From 2-12-FULL-35-15 sp036386835 (GTDB taxonomy: Bacteria > Bacteroidota > Bacteroidia > 2-12-FULL-35-15), in contig DASVUX010000028.1 in the NCBI GenBank assembly GCA_036386835.1, forward strand, positions 77,865 through 141,864: a DNA stretch of 64,000 nt, given 5' to 3'. The stretch's first letter is position 1, and each line of letters begins with the position of its first letter. The position numbers were made by a program, and so were the translations under genes. Under the pieces are notes generated by a model. The model saw only the letters and a list, made by a program, of their open reading frames with translations, made no database searches and was not told where the DNA came from. This document shows, piece after piece, positions 9,690 through 18,490 of this stretch.

Positions 9690-10331
9690 ATGGATTTTTT
9701 GAATAAAGGAATTGAAGAGTATTCACTTGCCCATTCGAATGATGAAAGCGGCATACTAAAAAAGATCAACAGGGAAACGCATGCCAAAGTCATGCAGCCA
9801 AGAATGCTTTCCGGCCACATGCAGGGCAACTTCCTTACAATGATCAGCAATATGATAAATCCTTCACGGGTTCTGGAGATAGGTACCTACACCGGCTATT
9901 CAGCGGTATGCCTGGCAGCAGGGTTAAAAAATGACGGCAAATTATTTACAATCGACATTAACGAGGAACTTCAATACATGGTAAGGTCTTATTTTAAAGA
10001 AGCAGGTCTTGAGAACAAGATCGAATTTCATATAGGGGACGCAGCAGCGATTATTCCTTCACTGGATGAAAAATTCGACCTTGTCTTTATTGATGCCGAC
10101 AAAAAAAATTACTCCAACTATTATGACCTGGTCTTTGACAAAGTGAATGCCGGCGGTTTCATTATCGCAGACAATGTGCTATGGAGCGGAAAGGTCCTCA
10201 ACCTGGAAAAGAACAAAGACCAGGATACTATGCTGATAGATGCATTCAATAAAAAAGTACATAATGATAAAAGAGTTGAGCATATGCTTTTACCTTTACG
10301 CGATGGGTTAATGATCGCAAGGAAACTCTGA
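9690..10331 (+). CDS. SAM-dependent O-methyltransferase (caffeoyl-CoA / COMT type)
   Basis: A 213-residue cytosolic class I methyltransferase. The SAM-binding loop is VLEIGTYTGYSA, followed by the acidic ribose-binding stretch LFTIDIN and the metal-site segment LVFIDADKKNYSNYYDL, then GGFIIADNVLWSG; this order is that of the cation-dependent O-methyltransferase family. The acceptor is unknown. I chose the ATG at 9690 rather than the one at 9660 because GGAG sits directly before it and because a weak -7-like TATTTTCG (9665-9672) lies inside the longer version. It heads a three-gene run with threonine aldolase (26-base gap) and FMN reductase (12-base gap). Confidence 0.88.
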   Translation: MDFLNKGIEEYSLAHSNDESGILKKINRETHAKVMQPRMLSGHMQGNFLTMISNMINPSRVLEIGTYTGYSAVCLAAGLKNDGKLFTIDINEELQYMVRSYFKEAGLENKIEFHIGDAAAIIPSLDEKFDLVFIDADKKNYSNYYDLVFDKVNAGGFIIADNVLWSGKVLNLEKNKDQDTMLIDAFNKKVHNDKRVEHMLLPLRDGLMIARKL

Positions 10332-10357
10332 TCAAACAAACATACAAACCTGAAAAA

Positions 10358-11374
10358 ATGATAATAGATCTCCGCAGCGATACAGTTACCAAGCCATCCA
10401 GGGCTATGCTCGAAGCCATGTTCAATGCCGAAGTTGGCGATGATGTATTTGCAGAAGAACCAACAGTGAACGCACTTGAAAAAAAGACGGCTGAACTATT
10501 CGGCATGGAAGCGGCCTTATATTGTCCGTCTGGCACAATGACCAACCAGATCGCGATTAAGATCCATACTCAGCCGGGAGATGAAGTTCTTTGTGATGCT
10601 ACTGCCCATATTTACAATTATGAAGGTGGCGGAATAGCATTTAATTCCGGGGTGCAGGCAAAACTGATCCAGGGTGAACGGGGAAGGATCTCTGCACGGC
10701 AGGTTGTGGAAAGTATAAACCCTTCGCTCGACTGGCTTACAAGAACGAGTCTTGTAAGTATTGAAAATACCGCAAACAGGGCTGGAGGCAGTTACTATTC
10801 CCTTCAGCAGATGCAGGAGCTTGCAGCCGTATGCAAACAAAACAATATTAAATATCATCTTGACGGAGCACGGATCTTTAATGCGATCGTTGAAAGTGAT
10901 TACAAGGCATCGGATCTTGGTAAAATATTCGATTCCATATCCGTTTGTCTCTCCAAAGGCCTCGGAGCACCTGTAGGTTCGCTTTTGCTAGGCAGCAGGG
11001 AAATGATCCGTAATGCCCGCAGGATCAGGAAAGTTTTTGGGGGCGGCATGCGCCAGGCCGGGTATCTTGCCGCAGCCGGGATCTACGCGCTGGATAATAA
11101 TATTGAACGCTTAAAAGAAGATCATGCGAAGGCTAAGCACCTGGCAGCTGCTATGAGCAAATTAAGTTACATTGAGAATGTTCTTCCCGTTGATACGAAT
11201 ATCATCATCTTTAATCTTAATGATAAGCTGAAGCCTGAAGAGTTTGTTGCGAAGCTGGCTTCCCATAATATCAAAGCTGTCGGGTTCGGAAAGCAGGCCA
11301 TCAGGTTCGTCACCCACCTTGACTTTACCGATGAGATGCTTGAGAAAACAGAAAGTGTGCTTGTTAAATTATAA
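10358..11374 (+). CDS. ltaE: Low-specificity L-threonine aldolase
   Basis: A PLP enzyme that splits L-threonine or L-allo-threonine to glycine and acetaldehyde, giving glycine for one-carbon metabolism. The 338 residues open with the family signature DLRSDTVTKPS. HLDGARIFNA holds the PLP-ring aspartate, CLSKGLGAPVGS holds the Schiff-base lysine (K200), and RRIRKVFGGGMRQ follows. The length is normal. It is the middle gene of a three-gene plus-strand run, 26 bases after the methyltransferase and 12 before the FMN reductase; no metabolic link between the three is evident. Confidence 0.92.
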   Translation: MIIDLRSDTVTKPSRAMLEAMFNAEVGDDVFAEEPTVNALEKKTAELFGMEAALYCPSGTMTNQIAIKIHTQPGDEVLCDATAHIYNYEGGGIAFNSGVQAKLIQGERGRISARQVVESINPSLDWLTRTSLVSIENTANRAGGSYYSLQQMQELAAVCKQNNIKYHLDGARIFNAIVESDYKASDLGKIFDSISVCLSKGLGAPVGSLLLGSREMIRNARRIRKVFGGGMRQAGYLAAAGIYALDNNIERLKEDHAKAKHLAAAMSKLSYIENVLPVDTNIIIFNLNDKLKPEEFVAKLASHNIKAVGFGKQAIRFVTHLDFTDEMLEKTESVLVKL

Positions 11375-11386
11375 ATATTACTTATT

Positions 11387-11938
11387 ATGAAAATTGCTAT
11401 TATCTCGGGAAGTGTGAGAACAGGCAGGCAAAGCCATCGTGTCGCAGAATATTTCAACAATTTTATCTCCGGCAATAAGCTCGGTGAACCCGAGATCATT
11501 GATCTTAAGGAATACAACTTTCCAATCCTTGAAGAACGCCTGTCGAAGATGCCTTCACCCGGAAGTAAAGAACAGATGTTTTCTGAGAAGATAAGCTCCG
11601 CAGATATTGTGATCGTTGTTTTTCCAGAATACAACGGAGGATATTCTGCAAGTATAAAGAATGCAATAGACCTCCTTTATTATGAATGGCACCATAAACC
11701 TGTAGGGCTGGTTAGCGTATCTTCCGGGGCTCATTCAGGTGTGAATGCGCTCGCTTTACTCCAAAGCATTTTCCTGAAAATAAAAGCTGTCCCTGCAGCT
11801 TCTTTCCCTGTCCCGGTTGTCCAGGAAAGCTTCGATGAAAACGGCAATGCCATTAATAAAGAAGCAACTGATAAAAAAGCAGCGGTATTTTTAAAGGAAC
11901 TTCTGTGGTTCGCTGAAGCCTTTGAGAAAATGAAATAA
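11387..11938 (+). CDS. NAD(P)H-dependent FMN reductase
   Basis: A 183-residue flavodoxin-like reductase that moves electrons from NAD(P)H to FMN or quinone-like acceptors. GSVRTGRQSHRVAEYF is the phosphate-binding loop, VVFPEYNGGYSASIKNAIDLL is the family signature around the flavin, and LVSVSSGAHSGVNAL follows. It ends five bases before the convergent MFS gene. It is the last gene of the three-gene run starting at 9690. Its true acceptor cannot be told from sequence. Confidence 0.88.
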   Translation: MKIAIISGSVRTGRQSHRVAEYFNNFISGNKLGEPEIIDLKEYNFPILEERLSKMPSPGSKEQMFSEKISSADIVIVVFPEYNGGYSASIKNAIDLLYYEWHHKPVGLVSVSSGAHSGVNALALLQSIFLKIKAVPAASFPVPVVQESFDENGNAINKEATDKKAAVFLKELLWFAEAFEKMK

Positions 11939-11943
11939 TTCTT

Positions 11944-13125
11944 CTAATTACGTTCCCTCCGGAAAACCAGGAATAGTATAACCAGTACTACACCGGCAGC
12001 GGAGAAGAGGAACATGAACGAAGGGTTAAAAGTAACCCAGATCAAACCTGCAAGCGAACTTGACGCCAGCGCTATAATACTGGCCCAGCTGGCATGGAAC
12101 CCTATAGCTGTAGCGGTCTCAGATGAAGGAACAGCGTTTGCAATCCACGCTTTTGAAACTCCGTCTGTTGCAGCAGCATAAATTCCATAGATAAAGAACA
12201 GTACATACATCATTACTTCGTTCTGCAAAAATGCCATCCCGGTGTAAACTATTACAAATAATAACAGGCCTGAAATAAACGTCTTCTTCATTTCAATCTT
12301 ATCCGCTATTATTCCAACCGGGTAAGCAAACAAGGCATACACCAGGTTATAGAATACGTATACACCGATAACATGAAGGTCATCCATCCCCGCTGATTTA
12401 GCCATCAGCAGCAGGAAAACATCCGAACTGTTAAACAGTGTAAACAGCAGCAGCCCGGTAACCAGCTTCTTGTATTCTGCCGAAGCTGTTTTCCAGTAAG
12501 AAAAGAAAGAAAAGAAATTTCCTTTTTTTGAATTTACAACCGGCTGAAGTTTTTTCTCCTTTATAAGGAATGTCAGCGCTATCACAGCAGCTCCAGGGAT
12601 AAAAGTCAGTAGGAATAATTCTTTATACTGTCCAGGATAATAATAAAGGAAAAGAAGCGCCAGCAGGGGTCCGATGGCTGCGCCAACTGTATCCATTGAG
12701 CGGTGTAAACCAAAGACTTTCCCTTTGTTTTCCTTTGAACACTCATCGGAAAGCATAGCGTCCCTTGCACCTGTTCTCAGACCTTTACCAAGCTTATCGC
12801 CTGTCCTCACAAAAAGAATCCATGCGGGGAAAGTGAACACCGCCATTAATGGTTTGGCCAGCGCACTAAGCCCATAACCTAACTGAATAAATGGCAAACG
12901 TCTTCCTTTTTCATCAGAGAGTTTTCCGAAATACCCTTTCGATATACCGACAACAGCTTCCGCACAACCTTCCAGGATCCCGATCCACAAAGCAGTGAAA
13001 CCGATCGACTTCAGGTATATCGGCATGACAGGGATCAGGATCTCACTCCCGATATCATTAAAGAGGCTCACCAGTGAGAGCATCCAGATGGTCCGGGTAA
13101 ATATTTTTTCTTTTACTCCTGTCAT
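11944..13125 (-). CDS. MFS transporter
   Basis: A 393-residue inner-membrane protein with about twelve hydrophobic segments. The loop between segments 2 and 3 carries GKLSDEKGRRLPF, the classic MFS signature form, with GIIADKIEMKKTF as its second-half counterpart. Substrate is unknown. The ATG shares one base with the stop of the upstream phosphatase gene (TAATG), so translation is probably coupled. It is the last gene of the minus-strand run starting at obg. Confidence 0.87.
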   Translation of the reverse strand: MTGVKEKIFTRTIWMLSLVSLFNDIGSEILIPVMPIYLKSIGFTALWIGILEGCAEAVVGISKGYFGKLSDEKGRRLPFIQLGYGLSALAKPLMAVFTFPAWILFVRTGDKLGKGLRTGARDAMLSDECSKENKGKVFGLHRSMDTVGAAIGPLLALLFLYYYPGQYKELFLLTFIPGAAVIALTFLIKEKKLQPVVNSKKGNFFSFFSYWKTASAEYKKLVTGLLLFTLFNSSDVFLLLMAKSAGMDDLHVIGVYVFYNLVYALFAYPVGIIADKIEMKKTFISGLLLFVIVYTGMAFLQNEVMMYVLFFIYGIYAAATDGVSKAWIANAVPSSETATAIGFHASWASIIALASSSLAGLIWVTFNPSFMFLFSAAGVVLVILFLVFRRERN

Positions 13126-14756
13126 TATTTAATTAAGGCTGGTATTGGCTTTCCTGTGCAGCCGTTGGGAAACTGGATATTCAGCATCATTGCAAGGGTG
13201 GCAGCTATATCTGTAATATTTACCTGGTCTGCAGAGCTTCCCGGGCTTACATTCCATCCGTAAAAAATCAACGGTACATGGGTATCATAGCTGTAAGGAG
13301 AGCCATGGGTGGTGCCTGTACGGTGATAATCCACCCAGGCAGGCTGATAATTGATAAGTATGTCCCCGGACCTTTTTGCATTGTAGCCGTTCTGCATCAG
13401 GTACCTGGCGCCTTCCGTAAAAGAAGAATTATTCATCGTAGTCGCAGTAAGGACTTCGGCAACGCCATCCATCTTTTGCAAAAGTGCCGTGCAGCTTTCC
13501 TGTACCTGCTTAAGATTAAGATTTTTCAGCTCTATGGCTTTGTGATCAAGGAATACCTGTTGATTCGACATGGACAGGACAAGCGTATCACCATAAAGAT
13601 ATTTCAGATACCCTTTGAGATCAGCATTCATTTTGCCTTCATCAACATACCCTGCAGGGATCTTAAGGTCTATCAGGTATGATGGAACTTCGGGTGCAGC
13701 GTGGTCGGCTGTTAAAAAGACCAGTACATTTTCTTTGCCAAGCTGTGTATCAAGGAATTTCAGGAACTCCGCAAGGTCCTTATCCAGTCTTAAATAATCA
13801 TCCTCCTGTTCCACAGAGTTCGGCCCCCAGGTATGACCGATATAATCCGGTGAAGAAAAAGAGATTGCAAGAAAATCTGTTGCACCGGATTTACCCATGT
13901 TTTCATTCTTGATTACTTCGATAGCGAAATCTTTCGTATAAGAATTTCCGAATGGAGTGCTTCTGATCAGGTTAAGTCCGCCATTGGCAGCCATTAATCC
14001 AGGAAGGTCATGAGGAAACACAGGGCCTGTCTCACCTTTCAGGTATCCTTCATATTTATTATTGTCAGGAAGGCTTTCTGTGTATTGATCAAGGGGCAAC
14101 AATAAGTTCCAGGACTGGGACAGATATTTTTTCGGAAGCTCTTTTTTATTAAAGTCCTGTACCCAGGCAGGCAATTCCTTCATATAATAAGTACTTGTAA
14201 TAAAGCCACCGGCACTCCCGTCATACCAGTAAGCGGCATTCGCAGCATGGCCGGCAGGCATAATTGCCGAACGGTCCTTTAACGCAATGCCGATCACCTT
14301 CGACTTCATATTACTGGAAATGCGTAATTCATCTGTGATGGTGGTTGAAAGATTATTTACAGGGGAACGTTTACCTTCATTGGCTGTAGTACCTACACCT
14401 GAAACGGAATTATCTTCTGCACAATACAGGTTTCTTCCTGTTTTTTTATCATACCAGTCATTTGCAATTATTCCATGGACTGAAGGGGTTGTTCCTGTAT
14501 AAACAGATGCGTGACCGGGGCCTGTATAAGTCGGCACATAATTAAAGTTTGTGTTCCTGCAGAAATAACCTTCATTCACCAGGCGTTTGAACCCATCAGT
14601 ACCGAATTTATTCCAGTAACGGTAAATGTAATCATAACGCATCTGGTCAACAACGATTCCCACCACAAGCTTCGGCTTAACAGGCACAGGGTCTTTTTTT
14701 TGTGCAGAAAGGGACAGCGATAAAAATGCAAATACTATATTCCAGGATGTTCTCAT
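13125..14756 (-). CDS. PafA-like alkaline phosphatase superfamily protein
   Basis: A 543-residue exported phosphatase. After a short signal peptide (to about SLSLSAQ) comes VVGIVVDQMRYDYIYRYW with the first metal aspartate, then YVPTYTGPGHASVYTGTTP, which holds the nucleophile threonine as in PafA. SSPDYIGHTWGP and FLTADHAAPEVPS supply the further metal-binding Asp and His residues, and a late HGSPYSYDTHVPLIFYG adds the last His. By family it is a periplasmic, metal-dependent phosphomonoesterase releasing phosphate from organic esters. Neighbours are an MFS transporter (one-base overlap) and a phospholipase-like protein 19 bases upstream. Confidence 0.9.
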   Translation of the reverse strand: MRTSWNIVFAFLSLSLSAQKKDPVPVKPKLVVGIVVDQMRYDYIYRYWNKFGTDGFKRLVNEGYFCRNTNFNYVPTYTGPGHASVYTGTTPSVHGIIANDWYDKKTGRNLYCAEDNSVSGVGTTANEGKRSPVNNLSTTITDELRISSNMKSKVIGIALKDRSAIMPAGHAANAAYWYDGSAGGFITSTYYMKELPAWVQDFNKKELPKKYLSQSWNLLLPLDQYTESLPDNNKYEGYLKGETGPVFPHDLPGLMAANGGLNLIRSTPFGNSYTKDFAIEVIKNENMGKSGATDFLAISFSSPDYIGHTWGPNSVEQEDDYLRLDKDLAEFLKFLDTQLGKENVLVFLTADHAAPEVPSYLIDLKIPAGYVDEGKMNADLKGYLKYLYGDTLVLSMSNQQVFLDHKAIELKNLNLKQVQESCTALLQKMDGVAEVLTATTMNNSSFTEGARYLMQNGYNAKRSGDILINYQPAWVDYHRTGTTHGSPYSYDTHVPLIFYGWNVSPGSSADQVNITDIAATLAMMLNIQFPNGCTGKPIPALIK

Positions 14757-14775
14757 ATCTTTCTATTTTCAAAAA

Positions 14776-15768
14776 TTAAAATTCTTTTTCACTTTCTACT
14801 CCGAACAGCTTTCCTTTTTTCCACAGCTTCATTTCCATCTTCAAAGACTTACTGTTTTGTTTGGTAAGCTCTGCCGGATCTAAAGAAGAAAGATCAGGCT
14901 TTCCGGCATTAACCCATGCTGTGTACCAGAAATCGGCAACTGCTGCAACTGAGGCCTTCATCTGCTTTTCAACCATTCCGTTCAATGAAACATGCAGCTG
15001 GTTTGCGTACTCCTCCGTATACAAAGACTGTCCGTATTTGCTCTTAAGTACCTTGCCATCAGATCCGGTCTTGAATAACTTATCCTCTGCAGTTTTTGTT
15101 CTTAATTCTTTATCAATGAACAGGAGCGTATCCTTAAGCTTGTGGGAAGAAAAAATGATCCTCCAGATCTCCTTATCTACGTCCTCAATATACTTTGCAG
15201 AAGGGGCATTATAATTATAATCCTTCCCGAACATTTCCGGAAGCCGTGATTCCCACAAAGCATGTATGCCTTTCTGGCCTGTCAGCTGTCCGTCATAATT
15301 TGCTGATGTATGCAATGGCATATGCGCATCCCCGATGTAATGGCCAAGATCTGCCGCTATAAAAAGTATTTCCGTTTTCTTCCTTTCTTTCATTGCTTTT
15401 GTAAGCTTTTCCATCAGGTCATGCATATACCATGGAAGGATCCCGTTCGACTGGAGGAATTTTTCATCAAATCTTTTTTTCGTTTCTTCCATGCTTTTCG
15501 GCAAACTATCAATTGACCCGAAATTTTCCAAATCCACAAAATGCCTTGGGTTTTCTGCCTTGTCATTCAGTGTATACTTTCTCAGATCAGGCACAGTTGA
15601 TTCCTGTGTAATAAAGTCAATGTGGTTATAAAAAAAGGAAAGCATTGATTCCGGCAACGCGAAAACCGCGGCCCGGTTAATGTGCTCATGTCCGAATGAG
15701 CCCCAGGAGATCAGTACAGGAGCAGCAATAATTAAGCAGGCTAATGTGATTTTTCTTAGTTTATTCAT
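14776..15768 (-). CDS. Zinc-dependent phospholipase C / S1-P1 nuclease-like protein
   Basis: A 330-residue exported protein. The signal peptide ends just before SWGSFGHEHINRAA, where the N-terminal Trp and following His are the first zinc ligands in this fold. Other ligand-type residues are NPRHFVDLENF, ILFIAADLGHYIGDAHMPLH (two His and an Asp, strongly characteristic) and HALWESRLPE. These match the zinc-dependent phospholipase C/S1-P1 nuclease superfamily; whether it cuts phospholipids or nucleic acid cannot be told. It lies 19 bases from the phosphatase gene and 13 from crcB, between enzymes acting on phosphate esters. Confidence 0.82.
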   Translation of the reverse strand: MNKLRKITLACLIIAAPVLISWGSFGHEHINRAAVFALPESMLSFFYNHIDFITQESTVPDLRKYTLNDKAENPRHFVDLENFGSIDSLPKSMEETKKRFDEKFLQSNGILPWYMHDLMEKLTKAMKERKKTEILFIAADLGHYIGDAHMPLHTSANYDGQLTGQKGIHALWESRLPEMFGKDYNYNAPSAKYIEDVDKEIWRIIFSSHKLKDTLLFIDKELRTKTAEDKLFKTGSDGKVLKSKYGQSLYTEEYANQLHVSLNGMVEKQMKASVAAVADFWYTAWVNAGKPDLSSLDPAELTKQNSKSLKMEMKLWKKGKLFGVESEKEF

Positions 15769-15781
15769 GTAAATATTTAAC

Positions 15782-16147
15782 TTAAATTGTTTGTTTACTT
15801 AAGAACCATACAAGTGCTGTACATGCGCCCACACTGAGGATTATATTAACGACTGCCAGCAGGAGATTTCCTGAGCGCATGAGCTCCACGGTTTCAAAAC
15901 TGAAAGTAGAGAATGTGCTAAAGCCTCCGCAGAAACCTACAATAATGAATGTTTTCAAAGACGCATTTGCTCCCAGTTTCTCAGAAAACAGACCGATTGT
16001 TAAAGCCAGGATTATACAGCTGATCACATTAGAACAAAAAGTTGCTAACGGAAATGCAGCACGGAAATTATGCTTTACCACTTCGGAGATTCCGTAGCGT
16101 AAAAGACTTCCAAGTCCACCTCCCAAAAATACCAAAAAGAGATTCAT
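15782..16147 (-). CDS. crcB: Fluoride efflux channel CrcB/FluC
   Basis: A 121-residue membrane protein with four hydrophobic segments that exports fluoride as a dual-topology dimer. GGGLGSLLRYGIS near the N-terminus, a TFCSNVISC segment (N in the second helix) and GFCGGFSTFSTFSFE (about residues 71-85, including the Phe box and the Na+-site loop) are diagnostic. It is cotranscribed with PAP2 and phospholipase genes; only 22 bases separate it from the gene upstream, leaving no room for a fluoride riboswitch. Confidence 0.93.
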   Translation of the reverse strand: MNLFLVFLGGGLGSLLRYGISEVVKHNFRAAFPLATFCSNVISCIILALTIGLFSEKLGANASLKTFIIVGFCGGFSTFSTFSFETVELMRSGNLLLAVVNIILSVGACTALVWFLSKQTI

Positions 16148-16169
16148 CCGGGTTTGATTTAAAATTAAA

Positions 16170-16754
16170 TTAATATTTCTTTTGTATCCATCGGTTCACT
16201 TTAAAACATACGTACGATGTGCCTGCTCCGATGAGCGCTCCTGCCAGCACATCACCAGGATAATGCACACCCAGGTGCATCCGGGAATAGCCTACTGAAC
16301 CCGCCCAAAGATACGAAGGGAGCACTACATACCATTCAGGATATGCGAGGCTGATGGAAGTGGCTGTTGCGAATGCATCTGAAGTGTGACCGGAAGGAAA
16401 TGAAGGTGTCCTTTCATTTGTCAGCTTTTGTATGTACGGATATGTTATGTAAGGTCGCGGGCGATTGACAATGTATTTCATTCCTGTAGTAATTCCTGCT
16501 GCCAGCAGGATCGAGGCACCAATTGTAATTCCTTTATTCCTCTTGATACTGTCGTGCTGTATGCGCCCCAGGACAAGAACTGTTATTGGCAGTGCGATGC
16601 TTACCGGTGTTACTGAATGCGTGCTGAACCTGAAAACTCCGTCAAGGTTTTGATTCCTGCCTTTATGAATACTTTTAAGAATATTTATATCCGTATCCTG
16701 GGCAGCTCCAGAAAAATACAACAGAAGTAAAATAATGCTAATGGATCTTTTCAT
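16170..16754 (-). CDS. PAP2 superfamily phosphatase (second of a pair)
   Basis: A 194-residue membrane phosphatase. After a signal segment, the three PAP2 motifs are present: KYIVNRPRPY (about 110), PSFPSGHTSDAF (about 136) and SRMHLGVHYPGDVLAG (about 168), holding the catalytic His residues. The family removes phosphate from lipid phosphates such as phosphatidic acid, undecaprenyl pyrophosphate or lipid A; the substrate here is open. Its start overlaps the end of the upstream PAP2 gene by 17 bases. The two proteins share little beyond the motifs, so this is not a recent duplication. Confidence 0.9.
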   Translation of the reverse strand: MKRSISIILLLLYFSGAAQDTDINILKSIHKGRNQNLDGVFRFSTHSVTPVSIALPITVLVLGRIQHDSIKRNKGITIGASILLAAGITTGMKYIVNRPRPYITYPYIQKLTNERTPSFPSGHTSDAFATATSISLAYPEWYVVLPSYLWAGSVGYSRMHLGVHYPGDVLAGALIGAGTSYVCFKVNRWIQKKY

Positions 16755-17325
16755 TCCTGCTTATTTTATTTTCAATGAAAGAAAATAATTTAAATACAAC
16801 AACCCCGATCCCCATCCCTACGATGGCTCCTGCAATGATATCAGCAGGATAATGCACACCATTATAGATCCTGCTGTAGGAAACGAACGCAGCCCAGAGA
16901 AAAACAAAAAAGCCGAAATATTTCATTTTGTTCCTGAAAAGCAGCCACAACAACATGGCGAGTGCGAATGTATTTGAAGCGTGTGAAGATATGAAACCGT
17001 ACATTCCTCCACGGCCTCCGTTCAGATGGACCTGGGAACCAATTTCACAGTTATGGCAGGGCCGGTACCTGAGAAAGATATTCTTGAAAGCATGTACGGA
17101 GATCTGATCAGCAAGTAGTATGGCCAAACCTGCTGCAATTGCAACAAGCCATACATTTTTACCATAATACTTCCAGGCGAGGAAGAGAAAAAAAAGGTAA
17201 AGCGGGATCCAGAAAAATTTATGGCTTACCCAAAACATGACCGGATCGAAAAAGGAATTGTGCTTACTGTTCAGGAACAGGAAAAGCTGTGTATCAAGAT
17301 CCTTTAACGTGTTAATAATATCCAT
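16738..17325 (-). CDS. PAP2 superfamily phosphatase (first of a pair)
   Basis: A 195-residue membrane protein with about five hydrophobic segments. Motifs are FKNIFLRYRPCHNC (motif 1), GFISSHASNTFAL (motif 2, with SSH in place of the usual SGH) and SRIYNGVHYPADIIAG (motif 3). The lack of a signal peptide and the first helix after a short cytosolic start suggest an inner-membrane lipid phosphatase of the undecaprenyl-PP or LpxE-like kind; the substrate is not provable. It starts 17 bases after obg and overlaps the next PAP2 gene by 17 bases. Confidence 0.88.
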   Translation of the reverse strand: MDIINTLKDLDTQLFLFLNSKHNSFFDPVMFWVSHKFFWIPLYLFFLFLAWKYYGKNVWLVAIAAGLAILLADQISVHAFKNIFLRYRPCHNCEIGSQVHLNGGRGGMYGFISSHASNTFALAMLLWLLFRNKMKYFGFFVFLWAAFVSYSRIYNGVHYPADIIAGAIVGMGIGVVVFKLFSFIENKISRNEKIH

Positions 17326-17342
17326 TCCATGTTTTAAAAGAA

Positions 17343-18368
17343 TTAATAGTCGAAACTGTTTTCCTTACTGTTCAGCTGTTTCCATATCTCATCTTTCAGC
17401 GTTACAATTCCCTGCCCCGACTGGGCCGAAATATAATGAAGCGGGATCGTCTTATCCTTAAAACGCTTTTTCATATCCTTTTGCAATTCCGCCAGCAGCT
17501 CTTCATCCAGCATATCGCATTTGGAGATGGCGACTATCCTTTTCTTGTGAAGCAGCTCGGGATTAAACTGGTCAAGCTCATTAAGAAGGATCTTGTATTC
17601 TTTAATAATATCATTTGCATCGGCAGGAATAAGGAACAATAAAGTGGAATTCCGCTCTATATGTCTCAGGAAGCGCAACCCGATCCCTTTTCCTTCATGG
17701 GCCCCTTCAATGATCCCGGGGATATCCGCCATTACAAAAGATTTATAATCACGGTACTGAACAATCCCAAGATTAGGGACCAGCGTAGTAAACGGATAAT
17801 TAGCGATCTCCGGCTTTGCGGCTGAAACAACAGACAACAACGTAGATTTTCCGGCATTCGGAAAACCGACAAGTCCGACATCCGCAAGGACTTTTAGCTC
17901 CAGGATCTTCCACTCAATTCTTCCGTCTTCTCCCGGCTGTGCATATCTTGGGGTCTGGTTGGTCGATGATTTAAAATGATCATTGCCTAATCCGCCCCTT
18001 CCTCCGGGCACAATGATGATCTCCTGGCCATCATCAGTTACTTCGGCTTCCACCTCACCTGTTTCTGCATCTTTGATGATTGTTCCCAAAGGCACTTCAA
18101 GGATCTCGTCTTTCCCTTCCTTGCCTGTCATCCTCGCACTGCCGCCACTGCCGCCATCTTCCGCGATAACATGTTTACGGTACTTCAGGTGGATCAATGT
18201 CCAGAACTGCTTGTTCCCGCGTACGATTATATGACCGCCCCTGCCTCCATCACCTCCATCAGGCCCTCCTTTGGAAGTCAGTTTGCTCCTGTGCAGGTGG
18301 ACAGAACCTCCGCCACCCTTTCCTGAGCGGCAGCATATTTTAACATAATCAACGAAATTTGTATCCAT
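17343..18368 (-). CDS. obg: GTPase Obg
   Basis: An essential ribosome-assembly and stress-response GTPase. The 341 residues begin with the Gly-rich OBG fold (GKGGGGSVHLHR, GGPDGGDGGRGGH, GGRGGLGNDHF), followed by a Ras-like domain: P-loop GFPNAGKST (168-176), switch region DIPGIIEGAHEGKGIG, and SKCDML at the guanine-specificity site. The optional C-terminal OCT domain is absent, as in many Bacteroidota. It appears to head the transcript running down to the MFS transporter at 11944, with gaps of 22 bases or less or overlaps throughout. Confidence 0.95.
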   Translation of the reverse strand: MDTNFVDYVKICCRSGKGGGGSVHLHRSKLTSKGGPDGGDGGRGGHIIVRGNKQFWTLIHLKYRKHVIAEDGGSGGSARMTGKEGKDEILEVPLGTIIKDAETGEVEAEVTDDGQEIIIVPGGRGGLGNDHFKSSTNQTPRYAQPGEDGRIEWKILELKVLADVGLVGFPNAGKSTLLSVVSAAKPEIANYPFTTLVPNLGIVQYRDYKSFVMADIPGIIEGAHEGKGIGLRFLRHIERNSTLLFLIPADANDIIKEYKILLNELDQFNPELLHKKRIVAISKCDMLDEELLAELQKDMKKRFKDKTIPLHYISAQSGQGIVTLKDEIWKQLNSKENSFDY

Positions 18369-18437
18369 ACCCTTCTATCGTACTAATAAATGAATTAAAA
18401 ACTAATTTACGAATCTGCGTTTGCAAGTCCGTGTGTT

Positions 18438-18464
18438 GTCATTTCGAGCAGAGTCGGGAAATAT
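18438..18464. repeat. REP-like dispersed repeat copy (GTCATTTCGAGC type)
   Basis: A unit reading GTCATTTCGAGCAGAGTCGG then GAAATAT, in the 122-base gap between adk and obg. The same core recurs around 31.2 and 38.6 kb. Confidence 0.65.
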
Positions 18465-18490
18465 GCGCTGCACTCCGATAAGAATATACT

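Noticed and set aside
15769..16169. Search for a fluoride riboswitch before crcB
   Set aside because: Only 22 bases lie between crcB and the gene upstream, too few for the aptamer, and crcB is inside an operon.
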